A program made the position numbers and the translations under genes. Shown here piece by piece: positions 40,909 to 51,713 of a stretch of 62,915 bases of DNA; positions within the stretch are counted from its first letter, which is position 1; each line of letters starts with the position of its first letter. Origin of the DNA: Marinomonas vulgaris (GTDB lineage: Bacteria > Pseudomonadota > Gammaproteobacteria > Pseudomonadales > Marinomonadaceae); NCBI RefSeq assembly GCF_018145875.1, contig NZ_JAGSSV010000018.1, positions 1 through 62,915 on the forward strand, in the 5' to 3' direction. The notes below the pieces were generated by a model, which made no database searches, was not told the DNA's origin, and saw only the letters and a list, made by a program, of their open reading frames with translations.

Positions 40909-41104
40909 TACATTATCCTCTTAGCTTCGGCCAGCAAAAGAAGCATTCATCCAAGAAACATACCAATCGCCCACAAAGCAGGACCACAAACACTGCGCTC
41001 ACTTTGCATCCAGCCCCTCTTTGCCAAAACCAAGAACAAAGAAGTAAAGCCTCGACAACCAATAAAAAACCACACCAAAAGTTTGGCGATAGCCATTCCT
41101 GCAT
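40908..41104 (-). pseudogene. decayed DUF2065 (YjeT-like) small membrane protein
   Basis: Synteny predicts a DUF2065 gene here: E. coli has yjeT between hflC and purA, and Pseudomonas has one between hflC and hisZ. One frame from the ATG at 41104 reads MQEWLSPNFWCGFLLVVEA. Another continues with AKRGWMQ and PALWAIGMFLG, meets a TGA (40947-40949), then MLLLLAEAKRIM up to a TAA overlapping the hisZ ATG. Restoring one G at about 41050 joins the first two and recreates the family's conserved Glu-Gly pair. So there is at least one frameshift and one in-frame stop. Sequencing error cannot be ruled out. Confidence 0.6.
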
Positions 41105-41125
41105 AGATTTCTTTATTTTGACCAT

Positions 41126-41150
41126 TAAAAAACCGGGCTTTGCCCGGTTT
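41126..41150 (-). terminator. terminator downstream of hflC
   Basis: On the minus strand AAACCGGGC pairs with GCCCGGTTT around AAA, followed by a T run. It lies 67 nt after the hflC stop and separates hflXKC from hisZ-purA. Confidence 0.9.
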
Positions 41151-41216
41151 GAGTAATAGTATCATGTTTCCTATTTTAACGAATAGCTCAGAACATGATT
41201 ATTAGCGAATACCTTC

Positions 41217-42098
41217 TCAATTAGCACCACGATTAGTAGAGCTATTCAAGTATTTGAAGAACTCACTGTCTGGCTCAAGCACAAACAGATCGTTACTACC
41301 ATTGAAGCTCTCACGGTATGCTTGAAGACTACGGTAAAACTCGTAAAACTCAGGGTCCTGAGTGTATACATTAGAGTAGATAGCGGCCGCTTTTGCATCA
41401 CCATCACCACGAATCATTTCGGCATCACGTTGCGCCTCAGCCTCTAAAACAACTTGCTGGCGATCTGCATCGGCACGAATACCTTCTGCAAGCTCAAGAC
41501 CTTTTGAACGATGTTCACGAGCTTCACGCTCACGCTCTGTTCTCATACGCTGATAAACAGACTCACTAACATCTGGCGGCAAATCAATTCGTTTAACACG
41601 AATATCAACGATTGAGATACCCAATTCGCTTTGCGCCACTAAATTGAGATCATCCCGAAGCTCCGTCATAAGCAGATCACGCTCACCAGATACAACCTCA
41701 TGCATAGTTCGCTCGCCAAACTTATTTCGCAGCCCCGTGTCAACACGCGACGACAAAACTCGGTTTGCAACAAACTCATCGCCTGAAGTTGTCTGGTAGA
41801 ATTTTGCAACGGAGTCAATCTTCCACTTAACGTAGGAATCTACCACAACCGCCTTTTTCTCTAACGTTAAGTAACGCTGAGGGCGAGAGTCCATGGTCAA
41901 AATACGCGCATCAAACGTTTTGACTTCGTTCATTATAGGCAGCTTAAAGTGAATACCAGGCTTGACGTCATCTTCGACAATCTCACCAAACTTAAGCACT
42001 ACCGCACGCTCTGTTTCGTTGACAACAAACAAAGTCTGAGACGCGATCAACACACCCAAAAGAGCAATAAATAAAACGGAAAAAGAAAAGCTTTTCAT
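41217..42098 (-). CDS. hflC: FtsH protease modulator HflC
   Basis: A 293-residue SPFH/prohibitin-like membrane protein. An N-terminal signal anchor (about 4-22) is followed by the SPFH domain starting VNETERAVVLKFG, and a helical region with EREREAREHRSKG. It forms large rings with HflK around FtsH and limits its access to substrates. ATG overlaps the hflK stop by one base (TAATG). Confidence 0.96.
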   Translation of the reverse strand: MKSFSFSVLFIALLGVLIASQTLFVVNETERAVVLKFGEIVEDDVKPGIHFKLPIMNEVKTFDARILTMDSRPQRYLTLEKKAVVVDSYVKWKIDSVAKFYQTTSGDEFVANRVLSSRVDTGLRNKFGERTMHEVVSGERDLLMTELRDDLNLVAQSELGISIVDIRVKRIDLPPDVSESVYQRMRTEREREAREHRSKGLELAEGIRADADRQQVVLEAEAQRDAEMIRGDGDAKAAAIYSNVYTQDPEFYEFYRSLQAYRESFNGSNDLFVLEPDSEFFKYLNSSTNRGAN

Positions 42099-43339
42099 TA
42101 GTTTCTGCCCTCTCTACGAATGGTTGCACTTTGACGCTTACGAATCTCATCAAGCACTTGATCAGTTAGATTACTAATATTTCCAGAGCTCATTGAACTT
42201 GTGCCCGTAGACGAATCAGCACGCTGCTTCATCAATTGATCCAAAGGTAAATACATCATGTTGTTACCCCCCTCTGTATCAACAACCACCTTGTTAACAT
42301 CTTTGTAAACCGACTCCATGGTTTCGATATACAAACGACGACGCGTCACGTCAGGCGCCTTGGTGTACTCTCGGTATAAACGGTCGAAACGATCTGCTTG
42401 ACCACTCGCACGTGCAACAATCTCAGAACGGTACGCCTCTGCTTCCTCGCGGATACGCTGAGCACGACCACGAGCTTCTGGGATGATACCGTTGGCATAA
42501 GATTCTGCTTCGTTACGAACTCTTAATTCATCTTCTTTCGCCTTGATAACATCGTCAAACGCTTCTTGAACCTGGGTAGGTGCCTGAGTGTTTTCAACGT
42601 TAACTTTCGAAATCAACAAACCTGTACCGTAAGCACTACTGTAATCTTGGATACGTGCTTTAACTTCTGTCGCAAGCAGCTCACGCCCTTCTGTTAAGAT
42701 TTGATCCATCTCAGAACTACCAACCACATGACGTAATGCACTCTCTGTCACTTGAGCAAGCGACTCTTCTGGGCTACGAACATTAAGCAAAAAGTCTTTC
42801 GGTTCTTGCACAGAATATTGAACCGAAACACCCACCTCAACAATGGCGTCATCAACGGTTAACATCAGCGCTTTGTGATCATGTGAACGCACTTTGGTTA
42901 CATTTACCTTACTTACCGTATCTATCATCGGCGGATTCCAGTGAAGACCTGGCATCACCGTTGAGTGATATTTACCCAAGCGAAGCACCACACCACGCTC
43001 TTGCTGGTCAACCTGATACACACCGGTTGCTGCCCACAAACCGATAGCAGCCAATAGAATAATAGCAACCAGCCCACCACTGAACTTGCCTGGCAGACCA
43101 GAATCACCATTAGAACCGCCAGACTTGCGGGTTTTCTTTACACCCAACATGCCCATTAGTTTTTGGAAGGCTTCTTCCAAATCTGGAGGACCTTGCTCTT
43201 TACCACCGGGCTTACGGCCCCATGGATCGCTATTGCTATCTTTTTCTCGATCGCCGTCTGGACGTCCAGCACCATTGTTACGGTTTTTATCTGGATTCCA
43301 AGGATCGTTGTCGTTATTACCCGGTTCATTCCAGGCCAT
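42098..43339 (-). CDS. hflK: FtsH protease modulator HflK
   Basis: A 413-residue partner of HflC. The first about 75 residues are rich in Gly, Asn, Asp and Pro (MAWNEPGNNDNDPWNPD), as is typical of HflK. A membrane helix follows at about 79-100, then the SPFH domain with VDQQERGVVLRLGKY. It lies 40 nt downstream of hflX. Confidence 0.96.
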   Translation of the reverse strand: MAWNEPGNNDNDPWNPDKNRNNGAGRPDGDREKDSNSDPWGRKPGGKEQGPPDLEEAFQKLMGMLGVKKTRKSGGSNGDSGLPGKFSGGLVAIILLAAIGLWAATGVYQVDQQERGVVLRLGKYHSTVMPGLHWNPPMIDTVSKVNVTKVRSHDHKALMLTVDDAIVEVGVSVQYSVQEPKDFLLNVRSPEESLAQVTESALRHVVGSSEMDQILTEGRELLATEVKARIQDYSSAYGTGLLISKVNVENTQAPTQVQEAFDDVIKAKEDELRVRNEAESYANGIIPEARGRAQRIREEAEAYRSEIVARASGQADRFDRLYREYTKAPDVTRRRLYIETMESVYKDVNKVVVDTEGGNNMMYLPLDQLMKQRADSSTGTSSMSSGNISNLTDQVLDEIRKRQSATIRREGRN

Positions 43340-43379
43340 ACTACATCTCCACTTTATTTTAATGATAATTTTGCGAAAC

Positions 43380-44669
43380 CTACTCCGCTACAATCTGATC
43401 CTCAGACATACCGGCACGAGCTAAAATCTGAAAATAATCTTTCTTAGGTAATTTCACATCCAAAACAAAGTGCCCAGCGTCATCAAATTCTTCTGACTTC
43501 ACTGCACCATGCTCAAACAACATCGCCCGCAAACGACCGCAACTGCTTGGCAAAGACACAGTCTCATGAAATACATCTTCCGCCAACAACTCTGCTATCG
43601 CTTGCTTAAGTAGATCAACACCTTGACCATCACGAGCAGACAACCAAACTCTAAAAGGGTTCCCATTTGCGTCACGATCAATACGAGGCTCTGCCGTTGG
43701 TAGCGCATCTATTTTATTAAACACTGTCAAGGTGGGCACTTCATTCGCGCCAATTTCTTCTAACACCGAATCAACATGCTTCATGTTTTCATCACGAGAA
43801 ATGTCCGCCGCATCCACTACATGCAATAAAAGATCCGCTTCAGAAGACTCTTTCAAAGTCGCTTGAAAGGCTTTTATCAATCTATGCGGCAGTTGACGGA
43901 TGAATCCAACCGTATCTGCCAAAACAATAGAGCCAATTTGCTCTATATCAAGACGGCGCAAGGTCGGATCGAGTGTCGCAAACAGCTGATCAGCAGCAAA
44001 CACTTCAGCCCCCGTCGCACGATTAAACAACGTTGATTTCCCCGCGTTCGTGTAGCCCACTAAAGAAACCGTAGGAACAGAGGAGCGATCACGGGAACGT
44101 CGATTCTGATCGCGTTGCGAGCCCACTTTTGCCAGTCGCTTCTGGATAGCTTTTATACGCTCGCGAAGCAAACGTCGATCAGTTTCAAGCTGAGTTTCAC
44201 CTGGCCCACGCATACCTATGCCACCTTTTTGGCGTTCTAGGTGAGTCCAACCTCGAATAAGACGAGTAGACATATGCTGAAGCTGAGCAAGCTCAACCTG
44301 CATTTTACCTTCATGGGTACGTGCGCGCTGAGCAAAAATATCAAGAATGAGACCAGTTCGATCTAATACTCGACATTGCAATACGCTTTCTAGGTTTCTT
44401 TCTTGGGAGGGAGACAGAGCATGATCAAAAAGCACGACTTGCGCTTCTTCGCGGTCAACAATGTCTTTAATTTCTGACAACTTACCGGTACCAACAAAAT
44501 ACCGAGCATCAGGTCGCTGTCGAGACCCTGTTACAACAGCAACAGGATCTGCACCAGCCGAAATAGCCAGCTCAACAAACTCTTCTGGTCCATAAGATTC
44601 ATGTTGATCATTGAAATCTATATGAACCAATACAGCTATTTCACCACTATCTGGACGTTCAAAAAACAA
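43380..44669 (-). CDS. hflX: ribosome-associated GTPase HflX
   Basis: A 429-residue GTPase that splits stalled ribosomes. The N-terminal domain has FVGTGKLSEI and LFDHALSPSQERNLE, a coiled region has GPGETQLETDRRLLR, and the G domain has GYTNAGKSTLFN, DTVGF and NKID. The start is TTG at 44669 with GAGG about 10 nt upstream and matches the family N-terminus MF-x-R-x-D-x-GE. It lies 35 nt after hfq. Confidence 0.95.
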   Translation of the reverse strand: MFFERPDSGEIAVLVHIDFNDQHESYGPEEFVELAISAGADPVAVVTGSRQRPDARYFVGTGKLSEIKDIVDREEAQVVLFDHALSPSQERNLESVLQCRVLDRTGLILDIFAQRARTHEGKMQVELAQLQHMSTRLIRGWTHLERQKGGIGMRGPGETQLETDRRLLRERIKAIQKRLAKVGSQRDQNRRSRDRSSVPTVSLVGYTNAGKSTLFNRATGAEVFAADQLFATLDPTLRRLDIEQIGSIVLADTVGFIRQLPHRLIKAFQATLKESSEADLLLHVVDAADISRDENMKHVDSVLEEIGANEVPTLTVFNKIDALPTAEPRIDRDANGNPFRVWLSARDGQGVDLLKQAIAELLAEDVFHETVSLPSSCGRLRAMLFEHGAVKSEEFDDAGHFVLDVKLPKKDYFQILARAGMSEDQIVAE

Positions 44670-44704
44670 TCTTGTAATCCTCTGCTTGTCTTAATGTAGA
44701 CAAA

Positions 44705-44950
44705 CTATTCAGCGTCATCTTCCGGCTGATCAGGAGACGGGATGCGGATGGTACGGGAAGGCACAACAGTCGAAATGGCATGTTTGTAGACCATTTGGCT
44801 AACTGTGTTTTTAAGTAGAATCACAAACTGATCGAATGATTCGATTTGACCTTGAAGCTTAATTCCATTTACAAGAAAGATGGATACTGGCACTCTTTCT
44901 TTGCGCAGAATATTTAGATAAGGGTCTTGTAATGATTGCCCTTTTGACAT
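44705..44950 (-). CDS. hfq: RNA chaperone Hfq
   Basis: An 81-residue Sm-like protein that forms a hexamer and helps small RNAs pair with mRNAs. Sm1 ([21 protein letters not shown]) and Sm2 ([13 protein letters not shown]) are intact. The C-terminal tail is short, ending in acidic residues. ATG at 44950 has AAGGAG at the right distance. It is in the conserved miaA-hfq-hflX order. Confidence 0.98.
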   Translation of the reverse strand: MSKGQSLQDPYLNILRKERVPVSIFLVNGIKLQGQIESFDQFVILLKNTVSQMVYKHAISTVVPSRTIRIPSPDQPEDDAE

Positions 44951-45039
44951 TGTAATCTCCTTAAACAAGCAAAAAATATTAAATTAAATATTGATAAAAC
45001 AACTTTGTAGATACTACACGAAATCTTTTTCCATTACCC

Positions 45040-45972
45040 CTATATAATCCTGCTTTCTATGTAATTCAAGGCCTCAGGCACAAGATCTTTTGACAGACTG
45101 TCGAAAATCTGCAAATCCTCCCACCCACGCATCCATGTAAGCTGCCTTTTCGCTAGCTGTCGAGAAGCCACAATCCCTTTAAAAACGGCATCGTCTAATG
45201 AATCTTCACCAGCCAAATACTGCCAAAGTTGGCGATAACCAACACAGCGCATAGAGGGCATATCTATGGATAAATCACCGCGATGATAAAAAGCCTCCAC
45301 TTCCGCCAAAAATCCTTGCGCCATCATGTCGTCAAAGCGTTGCTCTATCCGTCGATGCAAAACACTGCGTTCTTGTGGCATCACCGCCATATTGATCATA
45401 TCAAATGGCAAAGAAACTTCTTTTTGCTGAGCCCAAAATTCCGTCATGGTTTTGCCGGTTAAACGGTAAACTTCTAACGCCCTTTGCAAGCGCTGCGGAT
45501 CGTTCGGGTGAATACGCTGAGCAGCTTCAGGGTCAACTTGTTGCAATTGCTGATGCAAACCTTCCCAGCCTTTCTCTAGTGCCTCCTGCTCAATTTGAGC
45601 ACGTAACACAGGATCTGCCGTTGGCATTTCAGCCAAGCCTTTTTGCAGCGCATTGAAATACATCATGGTGCCGCCAACCAACAAAGGGATTTTTCCTTTG
45701 GCAAGTATTTCTTGAGACTGAGTTATCGCATCCGACACAAAGTCAGCCGCCGAATAGGACTCTAAAGGATCGATCAAATCAATAAGACGATGTGGGGCTC
45801 GAGCCAACAAAGCCGCATCGGGCTTTGCCGTACCTATATCCATTCCTTTATAAACCAAGGCAGAGTCCACACTGATAATTTCAAAGCCATGATTTTCTGC
45901 TAGATCAACGGCTAAACCCGTTTTGCCTGAGGCTGTTGGCCCCATCAAACACACCACCTGTGGTTTTTGCAT
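45040..45972 (-). CDS. miaA: tRNA dimethylallyltransferase
   Basis: A 310-residue enzyme that transfers a dimethylallyl group to A37 of tRNAs reading UNN codons. The P-loop GPTASGKT is at 11-18, followed by [16 protein letters not shown] and the conserved [10 protein letters not shown]. tRNA-Leu(CAA) in this window, with A37 after CAA, is a probable substrate. It begins one base after the mutL stop. Confidence 0.97.
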   Translation of the reverse strand: MQKPQVVCLMGPTASGKTGLAVDLAENHGFEIISVDSALVYKGMDIGTAKPDAALLARAPHRLIDLIDPLESYSAADFVSDAITQSQEILAKGKIPLLVGGTMMYFNALQKGLAEMPTADPVLRAQIEQEALEKGWEGLHQQLQQVDPEAAQRIHPNDPQRLQRALEVYRLTGKTMTEFWAQQKEVSLPFDMINMAVMPQERSVLHRRIEQRFDDMMAQGFLAEVEAFYHRGDLSIDMPSMRCVGYRQLWQYLAGEDSLDDAVFKGIVASRQLAKRQLTWMRGWEDLQIFDSLSKDLVPEALNYIESRII

Positions 45973-45973
45973 C

Positions 45974-47899
45974 TCACCGCCCTCTTAAAAAAAGTTTATC
46001 TAAATCTGACATACTTAAATGCGCCCAAGTGGGACGACCATGATTACACTGACCACTGCGCTCCGTGACCTCCATATCACGAAGCAAGCTGTTCATTTCG
46101 GGCAAAGTCAGTTTCCGATTGGCTCGAACGGCACCATGACACGCCATAGATGCCATTAACTCATTGGCACGAGATGCCATCAAATCACTCACTCCATTAA
46201 CTGACAAATCACTCAGCACATCGCGAACCAGGCCTTCAACGTCACCACGAATCAAAATAACGGGGACTTCTCGAACCATTACACTTTCTAATCCCGTACG
46301 CTCCACGCGGAAACCAAAAGACTCAAAAACGCCCCCGCTTTCTTCAACTAAATCGGCCTCACTTTGTGAAACAGCAATATTTATGGGTACCAACAGTGGC
46401 TGTGACGCGATATTTTTTTGGTAAAACGCCGTTTTCATTCTTTCGTAAACAATGCGTTCATGAGCCGCGTGCATGTCCACTAGGATCATCCCCGCTTCAC
46501 TTTCAGATAAAATATACACCCCATGCAATTGCGCTACCGCAAAACCCAATGGCGGCACTGTTTCATAGGATCCTTTTCGCTCAAATGGCTCTGCGCTGAT
46601 GGATTGCGCTGGCGTTCTTTCTTTTATTTCGCCGGTTTCTAGATCAACCTCTTCATAAGGCTCCGTTTTATTCTGTGCATATCCTTGGGCAAAGTTCGAC
46701 ATTTGCTTCATGCCGTCTAACTGACCTCGAACCTCTGAACCACTAACAGAGCCTGTCGATTTCATCCAGTCTGAACCTGAAGCCGCCCCGCGCACCGACA
46801 AAGGCAGAGCAGACTGCTCGGTTATATCGCGACCTTGCTCTACTCCACTTTGCGAAGAAGGCTCATGCATGCCCGTTGGTGCTGAGTCTGATTCAGGTCG
46901 TACATCAGCAATCACCTTGTGGATGCGGCTAAATAAAAAGTCATGAACCAATCGACCATCACGAAAACGCACTTCGTGTTTCGTAGGGTGCACATTTACA
47001 TCTACTGTGGCGGGGTCTAACTCTAAATACAACACAAAGGTAGGGTGACGGCCGTTATAGAGCACATCTCGATACGCTTGACGCACCGCGTGTGCGACCA
47101 ACTTATCTTTTACCACTCGGCCATTGACGAAAAAATACTGCAAATCCGCCTGAGAGCGCGAGAAGGTTGGCAACCCAATCCAGCCCCACAAACGCAAGCC
47201 CGCTGCTTCGACATCTAACGTCAGCGAGTTTTCAATAAACTTCTTACCTAACAAGGTCGCTAAACGATGCTCAGCATGAAGCTGATCTGTCACAGGGCGT
47301 AAATCATATACCTGCTTACCATTATGACTGAGTCGAAAGCCAGTTTCGTATCGACTCAAGGCCAAACGTTTTACCACTTCTTCTAAATGGGTAAATTCGG
47401 TTTTCTCTGTCCTTAGGAATTTACGGCGCGCTGGCGTATTAAAAAATAAATCGCGCACATCAATGGTTGTGCCTTGCGGATGCGACGCTGGGCGTACAGC
47501 GGTCGCCATGTCTTTACCTTCCGCTTCAACACGCCAAGCCTCTGATTCACCTTCCGCCTGCGAGGTTAAATGCATCCTTGAAACAGAGCTAATACTGGCC
47601 AGCGCCTCACCACGAAAACCAAGGGTTCGCACCGCCTCCAAGTCGTCTAAGGTAATAATTTTACTGGTAGCATGGCGACTCAGCGCCAAAGACAAATCGT
47701 CTTTCATGATCCCCGTACCATTATCACGAATCTTTATGCGCCGCACCCCCCCCTGCTCGACATCAATATCAAGCTGAGACGCTCCCGCATCTAAACTATT
47801 CTCCAGCAATTCTTTGACAACGGACGCTGGGCGCTCAACTACCTCCCCCGCCGCAATCTGGTTGGCCAAGCGAGGGGATAAGAGATGTATTCTTTGCAT
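45974..47899 (-). CDS. mutL: DNA mismatch repair protein MutL
   Basis: A 641-residue GHKL ATPase linking MutS recognition to MutH or strand-specific repair. Motifs [27 protein letters not shown] and a C-terminal dimerisation domain with HAAHERI and [12 protein letters not shown] are seen. ATG at 47899 (AAGG 6 nt upstream) is the family start; the frame is open further up into the amiB end. The middle linker is Ser/Gln-rich. Confidence 0.97.
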   Translation of the reverse strand: MQRIHLLSPRLANQIAAGEVVERPASVVKELLENSLDAGASQLDIDVEQGGVRRIKIRDNGTGIMKDDLSLALSRHATSKIITLDDLEAVRTLGFRGEALASISSVSRMHLTSQAEGESEAWRVEAEGKDMATAVRPASHPQGTTIDVRDLFFNTPARRKFLRTEKTEFTHLEEVVKRLALSRYETGFRLSHNGKQVYDLRPVTDQLHAEHRLATLLGKKFIENSLTLDVEAAGLRLWGWIGLPTFSRSQADLQYFFVNGRVVKDKLVAHAVRQAYRDVLYNGRHPTFVLYLELDPATVDVNVHPTKHEVRFRDGRLVHDFLFSRIHKVIADVRPESDSAPTGMHEPSSQSGVEQGRDITEQSALPLSVRGAASGSDWMKSTGSVSGSEVRGQLDGMKQMSNFAQGYAQNKTEPYEEVDLETGEIKERTPAQSISAEPFERKGSYETVPPLGFAVAQLHGVYILSESEAGMILVDMHAAHERIVYERMKTAFYQKNIASQPLLVPINIAVSQSEADLVEESGGVFESFGFRVERTGLESVMVREVPVILIRGDVEGLVRDVLSDLSVNGVSDLMASRANELMASMACHGAVRANRKLTLPEMNSLLRDMEVTERSGQCNHGRPTWAHLSMSDLDKLFLRGR

Positions 47900-47954
47900 G
47901 AGGAACCTTATACAGTTTGACTTCTCTGCCCTAGAACAGAGAATAAAAAACGAA

Positions 47955-49283
47955 TTAACCGGCGGGGATGACGAGTTTCTGACCAATCCAAATAACGTCA
48001 TTATTTAATTTATTAGCCTGACGCAAAACCGACAAAGACACCTGATTACGTCGTGCAATTTCGGATAAAGTATCTCCACGAGTAACCGTGTAAAGATAAT
48101 CCGACTGCTTGCTTTGCTTCCAAGCCACCAAGGTGCCATCTGGAGCATTTTTGGTAAAGTACTCGATAACCCCTCTCGATATGGAGTCTGCCAACTTTAC
48201 TCGATAAGTACGACTAGACAAATTTTTCGCTTCTGTTTTGTTCGACACAAAACCTGTCTCAACTAATATCGAAGGAATGTCGGGGGATTTTAGCACCACA
48301 AAGCCCGCCTGCTGAACGCTGTCTTTATGCAAAACAGCCACGCCTTTCATCTTGCTTAATACACTCTCACCCACATTCAAACTCATTTGAATCGTTGAGT
48401 TCATCGACATATCCAACAAAACCTCAGCCAACAACTGATCTTTGTCGTCCAAAGAGATCCCACCCACAAGATCAGCCGAGTTCTCTTGTTGCGCTAACCA
48501 TCGACCCATTTCAGAACTTTTGCCACTCAACGACAACGCCCATACTGAAGCACCGCGAGCACTTGGCTTGGTAAATGCATCAGCGTGAACCGAAATCATT
48601 AGGTCAGCGTTGGCTTCCCGAGCCACTCTAGAGCGATCGCGAAGTTTTAGATAGGTATCTGTTGAGCGAGTCAACACGGCCTTGAAACCATCCACCGCAT
48701 TAATACGGCTGGCCAGCTCTTTACTGATCGATAAGACGATGTCTTTTTCACGTACTTTATATTGTCCCAGAGCACCAGGGTCTTTGCCGCCGTGTCCAGG
48801 GTCAATCGCAATGACTATGTCGCGCTTTTCTTTCGACAAATTCGCCAGACTTTTGACTATTTTGACTGGCTGACGCTCGCCGTATTCAAGCTCCACTAAA
48901 ATACGCGGGCCATAGGTTCCATTAGCCGCCAACACGGTGCTTTTTGCCTTTGCTTTTTGCGCTAAATCCAACACAAAACGCACACCTTGGTCACGTCTTG
49001 CGTAACGCACTCGCATCAGCACATCAGAGGTCAAAGCGGACAAGCCGTTTACTACAGACGCATCTAATCCAACATTACTAACGTCCAGCACAATGCGTTC
49101 AGGATTTGAAAGGGGGAAAATACGATGGTCAGACGCTTCAGAAAGCTCAAACACCAAACGCGTCACACCCTCTTCTTGGGCGACGCGAATGTCTCGAACC
49201 TGTGCCGCATAAAGATCAATAGTGGCCAAAGAAAGGATCAAGGAAAGTAAAACAACACAATATTTATGAATTTTAGTATGCAT
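47955..49283 (-). CDS. amiB: N-acetylmuramoyl-L-alanine amidase (AmiB/AmiC type)
   Basis: A 442-residue periplasmic zinc amidase that splits septal peptidoglycan. A signal peptide spans about 1-27, an AMIN domain about 28-130, and the amidase_3 domain about 157-375 with [13 protein letters not shown] and SVHADAF. A LysM domain is at the C-terminus ([16 protein letters not shown]). Naming follows its place between tsaE and mutL, as for E. coli amiB, though the AMIN domain is a feature of AmiC too. Confidence 0.93.
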   Translation of the reverse strand: MHTKIHKYCVVLLSLILSLATIDLYAAQVRDIRVAQEEGVTRLVFELSEASDHRIFPLSNPERIVLDVSNVGLDASVVNGLSALTSDVLMRVRYARRDQGVRFVLDLAQKAKAKSTVLAANGTYGPRILVELEYGERQPVKIVKSLANLSKEKRDIVIAIDPGHGGKDPGALGQYKVREKDIVLSISKELASRINAVDGFKAVLTRSTDTYLKLRDRSRVAREANADLMISVHADAFTKPSARGASVWALSLSGKSSEMGRWLAQQENSADLVGGISLDDKDQLLAEVLLDMSMNSTIQMSLNVGESVLSKMKGVAVLHKDSVQQAGFVVLKSPDIPSILVETGFVSNKTEAKNLSSRTYRVKLADSISRGVIEYFTKNAPDGTLVAWKQSKQSDYLYTVTRGDTLSEIARRNQVSLSVLRQANKLNNDVIWIGQKLVIPAG

Positions 49284-49369
49284 ATCAGACAGCTAGCTAG
49301 TATATCTGACCCACTATAACGATTGGTTACGTGGATCTCAATCTTACCAATGGTAAAGACTTAGACAGA

Positions 49370-49840
49370 TTAAGCCGGTATCGTCCCCTTTATCATCGCC
49401 AGCGCCTTTTCGCCCGTTTGCGAATGGGCTGCAATCGACACACAACGACCGTCGGTCACTCGATTTAGCGACACAACTAAATCCGGCTCTGGCAACACGC
49501 CATCCCCCATCTCAGCCCACTCGATTAGACACAGACCTTGAGCGGTGAAATAATCTCGAATCCCCATATACTCAAGTTCTTCTGGGTCTTTAAGACGATA
49601 CAAATCAAAATGAAACACTTCGAAATCGCCAAACTCATAGGGCTCGACTAGAGTATAGGTTGGACTTTTCACGGGACCCTCGTAACCCAATCCACGCAGT
49701 ACACCTCTTACTAGGGTGGTTTTACCCATACCAAGATCACCGTCTAAATACACTACGCCACCCGATTTAAGACCGATGGACAAAGCAGCGCCAAAAGCGG
49801 TCATGGCATCTTCACCGTAAATTTCTTTTTCTAGTGGCAT
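49370..49840 (-). CDS. tsaE: tRNA t6A biosynthesis ATPase TsaE
   Basis: A 156-residue P-loop ATPase that works with TsaB and TsaD to make threonylcarbamoyladenosine-37 in tRNAs reading ANN codons, including the tRNA-Thr genes here. Walker A is GDLGMGKTTL, followed by SPTYTLVEPY and FHFDLYRL. ATG at 49840 with GAGG (inside the orn stop region) gives the family length. A longer start at 49861 is possible. Confidence 0.94.
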   Translation of the reverse strand: MPLEKEIYGEDAMTAFGAALSIGLKSGGVVYLDGDLGMGKTTLVRGVLRGLGYEGPVKSPTYTLVEPYEFGDFEVFHFDLYRLKDPEELEYMGIRDYFTAQGLCLIEWAEMGDGVLPEPDLVVSLNRVTDGRCVSIAAHSQTGEKALAMIKGTIPA

Positions 49841-49853
49841 GATTGTTGACACC

Positions 49854-50405
49854 TCACCCATCCAAGCCAAACATGGTACGACGATAATGCTGCAACTCAC
49901 CAATAGACTCCAAAATATCGTCCATTGCCAAATGAGAGCCTGATTTAGTAAAGCCGTCTAACGCCTCTGGCTTCCAGCGTTTCGCCAACTCTTTTACTGT
50001 ACTGACATCCAAATAACGATAATGGAAAAACGCCTCTAAATTAGGCATGTAGCGGTATAAGAAACGACGATCTTGGCCCACACTGTTACCACAAATCGGC
50101 GATTTACCCGCCGGCACGTATTGCTCAAGAAAACGAATGGTTTCTTCTTCGGCCTGAGCCATAGTAACGGTTGATGCCAAAACCCGCGCCGTCAGACCGG
50201 AATCCCCATGATGCTGGGTACACCACTCGTCCATGGCATCCATAACGGCTTTCTCTTGATGAACCACCAAACTAGGGCCTTTCGCCAGCACATTTAAATG
50301 CTTATCTGTCACCACAGTGGCGATTTCGATAATCGTATCCGTGTCTGGATTCAACCCTGTCATTTCAAGATCGATCCACACTAAATTCTCTTCATTTACG
50401 CTCAT
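49854..50405 (-). CDS. orn: oligoribonuclease
   Basis: A 183-residue DEDDh 3'-5' exonuclease that degrades short RNAs and linear dinucleotides such as pGpG. D12 and E14 lie in [11 protein letters not shown], with further acidic motifs at [11 protein letters not shown] and the histidine in SHLAMDDI. It is the first gene of the minus-strand run and is divergent from rsgA (75 bp apart). Confidence 0.97.
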   Translation of the reverse strand: MSVNEENLVWIDLEMTGLNPDTDTIIEIATVVTDKHLNVLAKGPSLVVHQEKAVMDAMDEWCTQHHGDSGLTARVLASTVTMAQAEEETIRFLEQYVPAGKSPICGNSVGQDRRFLYRYMPNLEAFFHYRYLDVSTVKELAKRWKPEALDGFTKSGSHLAMDDILESIGELQHYRRTMFGLDG

Positions 50406-50479
50406 AATCTTTCAAATCCTTTATTATCAATGCCAAGCATTATACTCTATGCCCATTATAATATGACCAGTCGGATACA

Positions 50480-51514
50480 ATGTCGAAGCGAAAACTTACC
50501 AAACAGCAAACCTGGCGCATTGAGCGCATTCATAAAGAACGCGTGGAGCGCACTCAAAAGCGCGGCGACATGGCTGAAGAGCTCCTGCAATCATCCGATC
50601 TTGGCCCTGAAACCGAAGGCATTATTATTTCGCATTTTGGCACTCAGGTAGAAGTTGAAGGCTCCCAAGCTCCTCACGTCGGCGTGTCAACTCGCTGTAA
50701 TTTGCGAGCCAACTTAGGCCAACTGGTGACAGGCGACAAAGTGGTTTGGCGCCCTAAACAAAATGAAGGCGGCGTGGTAGTTGCCACTACACCAAGGCAC
50801 ACCTCTTTATCTCGTCCAGACATGCATGGCCGACTCAAGCCCGTTGCCGCTAACATCGATCATATTGTGGTGGTGATTGCGGCTGAACCGGTTGCTCACG
50901 CCAACTTAATTGATCGCTATCTTGTCGCGGCAGAAACGGTGGGCATCCCACCTGTTATCCTGCTTAACAAATGCGACCTGATCGATGAAAAAAATAAAGA
51001 CGACCTAGACGCTCTACTGAAAACCTACGAAGACCTAGGTTACGACATCATTCGAACTTCTATTAAAAATCAAGCCGGCATGGAATCGCTTTATGAATTC
51101 CTACAAGACAAAACCAGTGTTTTTGTGGGTCAATCTGGTGTGGGAAAATCGTCACTCATTGGCACACTTCTACCTGACATTGATATCAGTGTTGGCGAGC
51201 TTTCTCAGAAACGCAAAAAAGGCGTACACACCACCACCACAGCACGATTGTTTCACATGCCCAAAGGCGGTGATTTAATCGACTCACCAGGAATACGCGA
51301 GTTTGGTCTGTGGCATATTTCTGAAGACGAGTTACTGAACGGCTTCATAGAATTTCGCCCGCATATTGGGTATTGCCGTTTCCGTGATTGCGCCCATGAA
51401 AAGGAACCCGGCTGTGCCTTGTTAGCAGCCTTAGAAAAGGGCGAGATAACCGCACATCGCTTCCAAAGTTTCACTCGGATCAAACAGTCCATTCGTGAAA
51501 ACCATGCCTTCTAG
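50480..51514 (+). CDS. rsgA: small ribosomal subunit biogenesis GTPase RsgA
   Basis: A 344-residue circularly permuted GTPase that checks late 30S assembly. The basic N-terminal tail precedes an OB fold. The G motifs are permuted, with G4 (NKCD) before G1 (GQSGVGKSSL) and G3 (DSPGIREFGL). The zinc domain has CRFRDCAHEKEPGC. It is divergent from orn, as in many gammaproteobacteria. Confidence 0.96.
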   Translation: MSKRKLTKQQTWRIERIHKERVERTQKRGDMAEELLQSSDLGPETEGIIISHFGTQVEVEGSQAPHVGVSTRCNLRANLGQLVTGDKVVWRPKQNEGGVVVATTPRHTSLSRPDMHGRLKPVAANIDHIVVVIAAEPVAHANLIDRYLVAAETVGIPPVILLNKCDLIDEKNKDDLDALLKTYEDLGYDIIRTSIKNQAGMESLYEFLQDKTSVFVGQSGVGKSSLIGTLLPDIDISVGELSQKRKKGVHTTTTARLFHMPKGGDLIDSPGIREFGLWHISEDELLNGFIEFRPHIGYCRFRDCAHEKEPGCALLAALEKGEITAHRFQSFTRIKQSIRENHAF

Positions 51515-51530
51515 CATCAAACATCTTCTT

Positions 51531-51556
51531 ATGCACTGCTAAGATCAACAGTGCAT
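51531..51556 (+). repeat. 8-bp inverted repeat after rsgA
   Basis: ATGCACTG and CAGTGCAT are exact reverse complements, 10 nt apart, 17 nt after the rsgA stop. There is no T tract (ATATTAG follows), so it is a weak terminator candidate at best. The rest of the 199-bp gap to the next gene shows no clear feature. Confidence 0.4.
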
Positions 51557-51713
51557 ATATTAGATAGCCTTCATGTTCCATGAAAACCATACCGTCCTCA
51601 AATGCAATACAGTAGGTTCTCAATCAAATTTACAGTATGATGAATAAACGCATGTACCAACTGGTGCTGCCAATCTCTCACTAACGACCACAGAGTAAAC
51701 ATCCTGATTGACT

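Noticed and set aside
40913..41165. Two overlapping small Cys-rich frames as separate genes
   Set aside because: Each holds only half of the DUF2065 pattern, and their odd ends look like out-of-frame reading. A single decayed gene explains both better.
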